Below, in pieces: positions 1 through 5,698 of a stretch of 5,698 nt of DNA; positions within the stretch are counted from its first letter, which is position 1; every line of letters begins with the position of its first letter. The notes beneath the pieces were generated by a model. The model made no database searches. It saw nothing but the letters and a program-made list of their open reading frames with translations, and had not been told where the DNA came from. This DNA comes from an uncultured Simplicispira sp. GTDB taxonomy: Bacteria > Pseudomonadota > Gammaproteobacteria > Burkholderiales > Burkholderiaceae_C. The DNA lies in contig CAIRYF010000314.1 in assembly GCA_903882725.1 (NCBI GenBank), positions 1 through 5,698 of the forward strand, written 5' to 3'. Position numbers and translations under genes: made by a program.

Positions 1-30
1 CAGCGCTGCTGAACGGCCCAAGCACCCGAC

Positions 31-51
31 AAATACAAATAAATACAAATA
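31..51. repeat. Tandem duplication of AAATACAAAT next to the narL stop
   Basis: Two perfect adjacent copies of the 10-base unit AAATACAAAT (31-40 and 41-50), with one further matching base, end directly before the narL stop codon at 52-54, that is, just 3' of narL. This is a strikingly AT-rich patch in GC-rich surroundings. It does not form a hairpin with a T-run, so I do not call it a terminator. Confidence 0.6.
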
Positions 52-825
52 TCAAAGCAAGCGCAGCCGATCTGTGGCGTAGACAGCAGCTTGCACGCGC
101 GAGCTGAGGTTGAGCTTGCGCAAAATATGCTGCACATGGATTTTGACGGTGGTCTCGGCAATATCCAGCGTGCGGGCAATCTCTTTATTGCTGGCACCAC
201 GGGCTATTTCGCATAACACTTCTTTTTCGCGCGGTGACAGCGCTGGTGATGCAGCACTGGCCGCCACCTCTGCGCCCCCAGCCGCTCCGGTTGTACTGGC
301 CGCACTGGCAGCCACGGTAGACATGGGCACCAGCGTATCTTGGGCTTGGAACGCAGTCACCAATTTACCCATCAGTTCGGCACTGACCACGGGTTCACCG
401 CGCATGGCCCGGCGGATGGCTTGCGCTAGCAAATCACCTTCAATCGTTTTAAGCAAATAACCCTGCGCACCGTTGCGCAGCGCCAGCGCCAGGTCTTGCG
501 CATCTTCGCTGACAGTGAGAATCAACACGCGCGTCTGCGGTGCCAGTCGGCGCAGATCTTTCACTGCATCAATGCCATTGACACCGGGCAAGTGGTTGTC
601 CAACAAAATAACGTCGGGCTGCAAAGCGGGCACTAGGCGCAGCGCCTGCGCGGCATCTGCGGCCTCGCCCACCACCTGCAGCCCATCATCTTGCCCCAAT
701 AGCGCAATCAGGCCACGGCGAAACAAGGTATGGTCGTCCACCACCAACAGGCTAATAGTGGCTGGATTGGCAGGAGTATCTGACGTAACGGAAGTGACTG
801 GAGTAGCTGGAGTGCAATGGGGCAT
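52..825 (-). CDS. narL: NarL-family nitrate/nitrite response regulator
   Basis: Cytoplasmic transcription regulator of 257 residues, expected to be phosphorylated by the NarX-type kinase encoded just upstream and to control nitrate respiration and fermentation genes. A receiver domain spans about residues 24-145, with the acidic pair D30/D31, phospho-acceptor D76 (in LLDNHLPG), switch T104 and K126. A LuxR/NarL-type helix-turn-helix spans about 196-250 (LSPREKEVL, then NKEIARTLDIAETTVKIHV and the LNLSSRVQAAVYA end, which closely resembles E. coli NarL). It is longer than the roughly 216-residue E. coli NarL because of a Thr/Pro/Ala-rich N-terminal stretch of about 23 residues and an Ala-rich linker at about 165-195. 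ATG at 825 is the only plausible start before the receiver; no clear Shine-Dalgarno precedes it. It starts 5 bases after the narX stop, so co-transcription and coupled translation are likely. A NarP or other NarL-subfamily role cannot be excluded, but the kinase partner favours NarL. Confidence 0.9.
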   Translation of the reverse strand: MPHCTPATPVTSVTSDTPANPATISLLVVDDHTLFRRGLIALLGQDDGLQVVGEAADAAQALRLVPALQPDVILLDNHLPGVNGIDAVKDLRRLAPQTRVLILTVSEDAQDLALALRNGAQGYLLKTIEGDLLAQAIRRAMRGEPVVSAELMGKLVTAFQAQDTLVPMSTVAASAASTTGAAGGAEVAASAASPALSPREKEVLCEIARGASNKEIARTLDIAETTVKIHVQHILRKLNLSSRVQAAVYATDRLRLL

Positions 826-830
826 AAGTT

Positions 831-2753
831 TCAGTGTGGTGCAAGGCCGTCGTTATCGCCCCGAAGGGCGGGCAGCATTGGGCGTGCCAGCACGCTGGGT
901 GCCAGTTCAATCGTCACCGTAGTGCCTTCGCCGGGGGCAGATTGCAGGTGTACACGCGCGCCAATACCCAGCGCGCGCTCGCGCATGATGCCTAGGCCGA
1001 CGTGCAAGGAGTCGGGCATCGGGTGATCGGTTACATCAAAGCCAACACCGTCGTCCTGTACCTCGATGCGCCAATGCGGGTGGCGATAGGCACGCAGTTG
1101 CACACGGCTGGCTTGGGCGTGTTTGCGCACGTTGGACAGCGCCTCTTGCACGATATGCAGCGCCTGCACCTGCACATCGGGTGCCAACGGCAGGCCGTGG
1201 CCTTGCATGGTCAGCTGGGTGGCCATGCCGGTTTGGTGCTCGAACTTAGACAAGGTGGTGCGCAGCGCCGCTTCAATGTCTTCAGCGCTGGTGCGCGTAC
1301 GAAAGTGAACCAGCAGCTCGCGCACATCGGCGTAACACTCGCGCACGCCAACGTCCAACTCGGCCATGCTGCGTTCGCGCGCAGCAATATTGCCTTTGGC
1401 CACAGCGTCGCGCAGCAGCTGGGTTTGAATTTTCAAGAAGGCCAAGGACTGGGCAATCGAGTCGTGCAGCTCACGCGCCAACATACCGCGCTCTTCTGCC
1501 ACCGCTGCTTCACGCTCCAGCGCCGCTGCGCGCAACCCTTCCATCGAACTGGCCAGGTGACGCACCATGGCTTCAAGCAGCTCGCGCATATCTGGCGTTA
1601 GTTCCACCGGCGAGCGAAAAAACAAATTCAGCTCACCCAACACACGCTGGTGTACCTGCACCGGCAAAGCAACCAAGGTTTGATAGCCAGCCTCGTGGCA
1701 GTGCGGCAAAAACATGGGCGTCGATGGCACGATAGGAATCACCCGCGCCGCTGGTTTGCGCTGCGGCTGGCCACAAAAGCAGCTGCCCGCCTGCAAACAT
1801 TGCTCTTCGTCAACCATGGTGCTGGGCAGGCCATCGGTGGCCAAAATAACGTAGCGTTCATTGCCCTCATCTGACCAGCGCACCACGGCGGCATCAGCGC
1901 CCGAAACACTGCGCACTTGGCGCACAAACCCCTGCGCCAATACCTCTAAGTTGCTGGCTTCAGAGGCTTGCGCGCTGACTTCGTACAAGGCTGCAAGGCG
2001 CTGGTTTTTAATTTCGATGCTGGCGGTTTTTTCGCGCACCTTGGACTCCAAATCGGCGTGCGAAATCTGCATCGCCCGAGCCATCAGGTTAAAGCCCTCG
2101 GTCAACTGGCCAAATTCATCATTGGATTGCACCTCTAGGCGCGTTCTCAAATCGCCCTGTCGGATGCGCGACAAGGCTTGCTGTAGCAACGCCACAGGGC
2201 TCAGTACCACCAAGTAGCTGATAGCCATAAAGGCCACAGCAGCAGCAATCGCTACGGCCACTAAAAACAACTGAAACAAGTGCAATACCGCCGTCCAGCG
2301 TGCGATTTCGACTTCAATGGCATCCACAAAACCATCCATGCGTGCCACAAAAGCATCTGCCTGCACCAGCACAGCGGCTGCGCCCGGGGGCGATGAACTC
2401 AACCACTGACGATGCAAGACAGCCCAGGTCGTGCGAATGGCTTCAAAGCGGGCTCGCGATTTGTGACTCCAGGGCACGTACAGCGGGCGCCTCGGGTCGC
2501 CCGCGCGCAACAGCTCTAGGCTGGCATTGAACTGGCGCACACGCCGCTGCAGCTCGGGCAGTGGCTCATTGGGCAGCGCCATGGCCAAACGCAAGGTGTG
2601 CATACGCAAGCGTCCAGCCTCGTTGACCGCTGCGGCGCTGCCTTCAAGCTGCCATGCAATCCACAGCGTCAGACCAATCGAGGCAATAGCCACCAGCAAA
2701 AAACCCAGCCCCATGGCCAAAAGCTTAGTGGTAAGGGTACGGGTCTTGCGCAT
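831..2753 (-). CDS. narX: NarX-type nitrate/nitrite sensor histidine kinase
   Basis: Inner-membrane sensor kinase of 640 residues for the adjacent NarL. In order: TM1 about 11-34; periplasmic sensor beginning with a P-box (G38 to L56, GSAAAVNEAGRLRMHTLRL) close to that of E. coli NarX, where G47 and R50 correspond to the nitrate-site Gly and Arg; TM2 about 157-181; HAMP about 182-234; a signalling helix about 236-262 containing EKT; a GAF-like central domain about 262-405 with C319, C325, C327 and C352; HisKA_3 with phospho-acceptor H430 in ARELHDSIAQSL; and a HATPase with N-box N541, DDGVG at 567-571, GLGIMRERA at 586-594 and GEG at 608-610. All catalytic motifs look intact. The frame stays open to an ATG at 2909, but that start would add 52 uncharacteristic residues overlapping the divergent chaN gene. 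ATG 2753 puts a basic MRKTR tail directly before TM1, and no start codon lies between it and the overlap. No good Shine-Dalgarno is visible. NarQ is the main alternative name. Confidence 0.88.
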   Translation of the reverse strand: MRKTRTLTTKLLAMGLGFLLVAIASIGLTLWIAWQLEGSAAAVNEAGRLRMHTLRLAMALPNEPLPELQRRVRQFNASLELLRAGDPRRPLYVPWSHKSRARFEAIRTTWAVLHRQWLSSSPPGAAAVLVQADAFVARMDGFVDAIEVEIARWTAVLHLFQLFLVAVAIAAAVAFMAISYLVVLSPVALLQQALSRIRQGDLRTRLEVQSNDEFGQLTEGFNLMARAMQISHADLESKVREKTASIEIKNQRLAALYEVSAQASEASNLEVLAQGFVRQVRSVSGADAAVVRWSDEGNERYVILATDGLPSTMVDEEQCLQAGSCFCGQPQRKPAARVIPIVPSTPMFLPHCHEAGYQTLVALPVQVHQRVLGELNLFFRSPVELTPDMRELLEAMVRHLASSMEGLRAAALEREAAVAEERGMLARELHDSIAQSLAFLKIQTQLLRDAVAKGNIAARERSMAELDVGVRECYADVRELLVHFRTRTSAEDIEAALRTTLSKFEHQTGMATQLTMQGHGLPLAPDVQVQALHIVQEALSNVRKHAQASRVQLRAYRHPHWRIEVQDDGVGFDVTDHPMPDSLHVGLGIMRERALGIGARVHLQSAPGEGTTVTIELAPSVLARPMLPALRGDNDGLAPH

Positions 2754-2801
2754 GACGGCACAGTGTAAGAGAGCCTTTGAGTCCGCGCTGACGGCATTAC
2801 C
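2754..2801. promoter_or_regulatory. Divergent narX/chaN intergenic region with a TGACGGCA direct repeat
   Basis: These 48 bases separate two divergent start codons and must hold, or lie beside, the promoters of both genes unless those reach into the coding regions. The octamer TGACGGCA occurs twice in the same orientation, at 2753-2760 (overlapping the narX start codon) and at 2789-2796 (5 bases before the chaN ATG), 36 bases apart. On the minus strand a TACACT resembles a -10 box but has no matching -35. No clear Shine-Dalgarno is seen for either gene, and no convincing NarL heptamer pair or FNR box. That the repeat is an operator is only an inference. Confidence 0.3.
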
Positions 2802-3635
2802 ATGGCGACTATGCGCTATCGATCTTGTTTTCTGTCTCTGTGTGCCTTGGCCTTGGTGCTGGGCAGCACCGCCTGCACTACAACAGCGCTGCCACTGCGC
2901 GCGCGCCAAGCCTTGCTGCCCGCCGACATCTTGCTACTGGGCGAACAACACGACGCACCCGAGCACCAAGCATGGGAAAAAGACATCGTGCAGTGGCTGG
3001 CCGAACGCGGCCAGCTGGCCGCAGTGGTACTAGAAATGGCCGAGCAAGGCCGCAGCACCAAAGGACTGGCCGCCGACGCCAGCGAAATCGCCGTGCAAAA
3101 AACACTGTTTTGGAACGACAGCGCTTGGCCTTGGACTGCCTATGGCCCAGTTGCCATGGCGGCAGTGCGCGCAGGTGTACCGGTACTGGGCGGCAATCTG
3201 CCGCGCGAACTGCTCAATGCCACCACCGCCGATGCAGCCCTGGACATACAGTTAAGCGATACGGCGTGGCAGCGCCAACAACAGGCCGTGCGCGAAGGCC
3301 ACTGCAACTTACTGCCAGAAAAAATACTGCCCGGCATGGTGCGCGTGCAAATTGCGCGCGATATACGACTGGCACACACCGCCGCTGACGCAGTCCAACC
3401 CGGCAAAGTGGTGGTGCTGGTGGTCGGCGTGGGCCACGCGCAGCGCAGCCTGGGCGCACCGCTGTATTTGCCACATAGTTTAGTGTCAAAAATAGCTATA
3501 GCCCAAGCAGGGGAAGCACTAGAAGCTATCAAAACAGAAGCAGACTGGATATACCAAACCCCCGCCCTGCCGGACAACGATGCCTGTGCGCCCCTGCGCC
3601 AGCGCGCCCCGCAACAGCAACAGCAACGCCCTTAA
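2802..3635 (+). CDS. ChaN-like haem-binding lipoprotein (Tiki superfamily)
   Basis: A 277-residue exported protein of the ChaN family (haem-binding uptake, Tiki superfamily). Campylobacter ChaN is an iron-regulated lipoprotein that binds haem; a role at the envelope in haem or iron handling is inferred here. A basic N-terminus and hydrophobic stretch (residues 10-24) lead to C25. The sequence GSTAC fits a permissive lipobox but lacks the usual Leu at -3, so lipidation is probable rather than certain. Family motifs seen are LLGEQHD (45-51, with H50), VLEM (76-79, with E78), GGNLPREL (130-137) and GVGHAQRSLGAP (209-220, with H212). After about residue 225 the sequence leaves the conserved fold: an AT-rich repeat-like piece encodes about 229-245, and the protein ends in a run of five Gln. 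ATG 2802 is used; ATG 2811 (residue 4) is equally possible, as neither has a clear ribosome site. Its stop overlaps that of the convergent c-di-GMP gene. Confidence 0.85.
   Translation: MATMRYRSCFLSLCALALVLGSTACTTTALPLRARQALLPADILLLGEQHDAPEHQAWEKDIVQWLAERGQLAAVVLEMAEQGRSTKGLAADASEIAVQKTLFWNDSAWPWTAYGPVAMAAVRAGVPVLGGNLPRELLNATTADAALDIQLSDTAWQRQQQAVREGHCNLLPEKILPGMVRVQIARDIRLAHTAADAVQPGKVVVLVVGVGHAQRSLGAPLYLPHSLVSKIAIAQAGEALEAIKTEADWIYQTPALPDNDACAPLRQRAPQQQQQRP
3486..3535. repeat. AT-rich imperfect inverted repeat inside chaN, resembling a Comamonadaceae dispersed repeat
   Basis: An imperfect inverted structure with outer arms ATAGCT (3492-3497) and AGCTAT (3524-3529), flanked on both sides by TCAAAA. 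The right arm AAGCACTAGAAGCTAT (3514-3529) differs by one base from the arm AAGCGCTAGAAGCTAT of a short palindromic element that I recall as frequent in Comamonadaceae intergenic regions; the left arm is more decayed. The block 3481-3540 has 25 G or C of 60 (42%), against 40 of 60 in the preceding 60 bases. It is read in frame as residues 229-245 of the ChaN-like protein. The identity as a dispersed repeat rests on memory and needs a genome-wide count. Confidence 0.45.
3612..3626 (+). repeat. CAA/CAG microsatellite encoding a Gln run
   Basis: Five alternating codons CAA CAG CAA CAG CAA encode Q271-Q275 at the extreme C-terminus of the ChaN-like protein, followed by Arg-Pro and the stop. The array is short and lies beyond the conserved domain, so changes in copy number would probably be tolerated. 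Confidence 0.7.
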
Positions 3636-5698
3636 GCTTGCTCTGGTGCCGGGCCTTGCGCCTGCAACAGCGCAGCAAATTCAGCGGCGGGCACCGGGCG
3701 GCTACGCAAATAGCCTTGGTAACTGTGACAACCGCGTTCGCGCAAAAACGCCAACTGCTCGGGCGTTTCCACCCCTTCGGCCAGCACCTCTAAGCCCAAA
3801 CTTTGGCCCATAGCAATGATGGCAGCGCTGATGGCCATGTCGTCAGCGCTTTGCGGAATTTCGCGGATAAAGCCTTGGTCGATTTTCAGCACATCAATGG
3901 GGAAGCGCTTAAGGTGTGCCAACGACGAGTAACCGGTGCCAAAGTCATCCACCGCCAAGCGCACACCCAAGTCGCCCATGCGCCGCAGCACCTTGAGAGC
4001 CTCCTCGGGCTGCTCGGCCAAAGCGCTTTCAGTTATCTCCAATTCCAAACTGTTGGCCGAAAAGCCGCTTCTGGTCAACGCACTGCGAACACACCCCACC
4101 AAGTCGCTCAAATGAAACTGGCGCGGCGAGACGTTGATAGCAATCGTCACCGGTGGCAAACCGTCATCGATCCACTGACGCCCTTGGCGACACGCGGTCT
4201 CTAGCACCCACTCGCCCAGCGGGCCAATGATTCCCGAAGACTCGGCCACCGGGATAAAGCGCACTGGCGAAATCCAGCCTTCTTGCGGATCTTTCCAGCG
4301 CAGCAGCGCCTCGGCACCGACGATGCGGTCGGTGGCAATGTCCACCTGCGGTTGGTAGTGCAGCGACAAATGCCCCTGCGTCATGGCCTGGCGCAAATGT
4401 GCCTCCAGCGCTAGGCGTTCGCGCGCGGCCTGCGTCATTTCTTCATGAAAAAAGCACCACGCACCGCGCCCGCGCGCCTTGGCGCCATACACCGCCGCGT
4501 GCGCGCCTTGCAGCAAATCTTGGGCACTGGCGGCGTGCGTTGGAAACATACAAATGCCGACGCTGGCACCGACCACCACCTCAAAACCATCGGGCGAGCG
4601 CCACGGCAGCGCCACGGCGGTCAACAGCTGACGCGCCACCACCGCTGCGGCCTCAGAGTGGCGCAAATGGCGCACCACCACCGCCATTTCATCGCCCGCC
4701 ATGCGCCCGAGCAAGTCGCCGGGGCGCAGCGCCGAATGCACTTGCAGCGCAATGTGTTTGAGCACCGCGTCGCCCGCCGCATGGCCGTAGCTGTCGTTGA
4801 CGTCTTTGAAGCGGTCTAGGTTGATTTGCAGCACCGCCAGCATCTCGCCCGAGGCCGTGGCCTGCTGCACCGTGGCGTCCAGCTGCTGCACGAACCACGA
4901 GCGATTTGACAGACCCGTCAGCGGGTCGTTTTGCGCCAGCGATTCGAGGCGTTTTTCTTGGGCTTTTTCTTCGGAGATGTCGCTGAACATGCACACGTAG
5001 TGCGTCACCGTCCCGGTCTCGTCGCGCACGGAGCTGAGGGACATATGCTCGGGGAACACCTCGCCGTTCTTGCGCCGGTTCCAGATTTCGCCCTGCCAGC
5101 GCCCCGTCACCGCAATGGCCGACCACATGGCGGCATAAAACGCCCGGTCGTGGCGGCCCGACTTGAACATGGCCGGGGTTTTGCCCAGCAGCTCGTTCTC
5201 GGAGTAACCCAGCAGCCGCGTTACGGCTGCGTTGACCGACAAAATTCGGCTGCTGGCATCGGTCACCACCACACCCTCGGTGGAGTTATCGACCACGGTG
5301 GAGGCCAGGCGCTGGCGCTCCTGGGCGTCGCGCTCCTCTGACATATCGGTCAGCACACCCGAAAATCGCTCGGCTTGGCCTTGTGCATTGATCAGGCACT
5401 GGCCGCGCGCCATAAACCAGCGGTAAACGCCGTCGTAGCACAACAGCCGCATATTGTCGACCCACAGCCCGCCCGAGGCCATGGCCCGGCGCAAGCCCGC
5501 CACCACCGAAGCGCGCTCGCTGTCGTGCAAACGACCTTCCAGCCGAAAATCGCGATCCAAGTCGTCGCCTTTGTAGCGCAACATACGGACAATACCGGGG
5601 GAAAAATCACACTGGCGCTGCGTCAAATCCCAGTCCCACACCCCGCTGCCACTGCCCTCCCGCGCCAATTGCAAGCGCGTCTCGCTGCGCGCCAAAGC
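3632..5698 (-). CDS. PAS-PAS-GGDEF-EAL cyclic-di-GMP signalling protein, 5' end missing
   Basis: The C-terminal 688 residues of a c-di-GMP turnover protein; the frame continues past the right edge, so the N-terminus is not seen. Positions below count from the TTG at 5695 as residue 1. A PAS_3-type fold covers about 10-118 (GVWDWDL near its start), a second PAS about 130-240 (STEGVVVTD, then GYSENELLGK), GGDEF about 252-415 and EAL about 425-680. The diguanylate cyclase signature is AGDEM (333-337) instead of GGDEF; metal/substrate residues D294 and N300 and an RxxD inhibitory site (R324-D327) are present. The EAL domain looks catalytically complete: E462 (EALLRW), N521, E553/E556 in ELEITE, D583/D584 in DDFGTGYSS, K604, E640 and Q660. 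Phosphodiesterase activity is therefore likely, while cyclase activity is uncertain and GTP may instead act as a regulator. No membrane segment occurs in the visible part. It converges on chaN with overlapping stops and is not in an operon with any other gene seen here. Confidence 0.92.
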   Translation of the reverse strand, partial: ALARSETRLQLAREGSGSGVWDWDLTQRQCDFSPGIVRMLRYKGDDLDRDFRLEGRLHDSERASVVAGLRRAMASGGLWVDNMRLLCYDGVYRWFMARGQCLINAQGQAERFSGVLTDMSEERDAQERQRLASTVVDNSTEGVVVTDASSRILSVNAAVTRLLGYSENELLGKTPAMFKSGRHDRAFYAAMWSAIAVTGRWQGEIWNRRKNGEVFPEHMSLSSVRDETGTVTHYVCMFSDISEEKAQEKRLESLAQNDPLTGLSNRSWFVQQLDATVQQATASGEMLAVLQINLDRFKDVNDSYGHAAGDAVLKHIALQVHSALRPGDLLGRMAGDEMAVVVRHLRHSEAAAVVARQLLTAVALPWRSPDGFEVVVGASVGICMFPTHAASAQDLLQGAHAAVYGAKARGRGAWCFFHEEMTQAARERLALEAHLRQAMTQGHLSLHYQPQVDIATDRIVGAEALLRWKDPQEGWISPVRFIPVAESSGIIGPLGEWVLETACRQGRQWIDDGLPPVTIAINVSPRQFHLSDLVGCVRSALTRSGFSANSLELEITESALAEQPEEALKVLRRMGDLGVRLAVDDFGTGYSSLAHLKRFPIDVLKIDQGFIREIPQSADDMAISAAIIAMGQSLGLEVLAEGVETPEQLAFLRERGCHSYQGYLRSRPVPAAEFAALLQAQGPAPEQA

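Noticed and set aside
1..8. Palindrome CAGCGCTG at the left edge as part of a terminator
   Set aside because: An 8-base self-complementary word has no loop and no following T-run, and the window is cut here.
110..460. Plus-strand open frame opposite narL
   Set aside because: Antisense to the HTH and linker of narL; Ala-rich only because of the linker codons, with no independent coding evidence.
1002..1601. Long plus-strand open frame (199 codons) opposite narX
   Set aside because: It lies wholly antisense to the well-supported narX, has His/Gln-rich shadow-like composition and no recognisable domain.
2766..2771. TACACT (minus strand) as a narX -10 box
   Set aside because: No -35-like hexamer at proper spacing and only about 10 bases from the start codon; too weak to annotate as a promoter.
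2754..2909. Upstream extension of narX to an ATG at 2909
   Set aside because: It would add 52 residues unlike any NarX N-terminus and overlap over 100 bases of the divergent chaN gene; ATG 2753 gives the usual short basic tail before TM1.
4445..4819. Plus-strand open frames opposite the GGDEF domain
   Set aside because: They mirror the GC-rich codon pattern of the real gene on the other strand and show Arg/His-rich composition with no motif.
5693..5695. TTG at 5695 as the start of the GGDEF-EAL protein
   Set aside because: The frame stays open to the window edge and the visible residues look like the linker just before a PAS domain, so the gene most likely continues beyond the window.

Overview
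The window reads as ordinary chromosomal DNA from a GC-rich betaproteobacterium. Burkholderiales, probably Comamonadaceae, is the best guess. This rests on the NarX/NarL pair with a beta/gammaproteobacterial nitrate-sensor signature, the codon use, and a short palindrome-like repeat that resembles, from memory, one scattered through Comamonadaceae genomes. The assignment is an inference and no species can be named. I see no mobile element, CRISPR array, tRNA or rRNA.

Four protein genes fill almost the whole window. From left to right, narL (52-825) and narX (831-2753) lie on the minus strand, transcribed right to left as narX then narL with a 5-base gap. Together they form a nitrate/nitrite two-component system: a membrane histidine kinase with the NarX periplasmic P-box, HAMP, signalling helix, cysteine-bearing central domain and HisKA_3/HATPase core, plus a NarL-type receiver/LuxR-HTH regulator. 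Divergent from narX, after only 48 bases, is a ChaN-like haem-binding lipoprotein gene (2802-3635, plus strand). It meets tail to tail, with a 4-base overlap, the 3' part of a PAS-PAS-GGDEF-EAL cyclic-di-GMP protein (3632-5698, minus strand). That gene runs off the right edge and lacks its 5' end here.

NarX should sense periplasmic nitrate/nitrite and phosphorylate NarL, which would control nitrate respiration genes. Those targets (narK, narGHJI) are not in the window and may lie beyond the left edge. The ChaN-like protein and the c-di-GMP protein have no demonstrated link to nitrate sensing; only the shared divergent promoter region of narX and chaN hints at possible co-regulation.

I find no strong evidence of an undescribed system. 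The points most worth a second look are an AT-rich, repeat-like insertion read in frame within the chaN C-terminus, a direct repeat of TGACGGCA flanking the divergent narX/chaN starts, a degenerate GGDEF signature (AGDEM) beside an intact EAL domain and an intact I-site, and the long Ala-rich linker in NarL.
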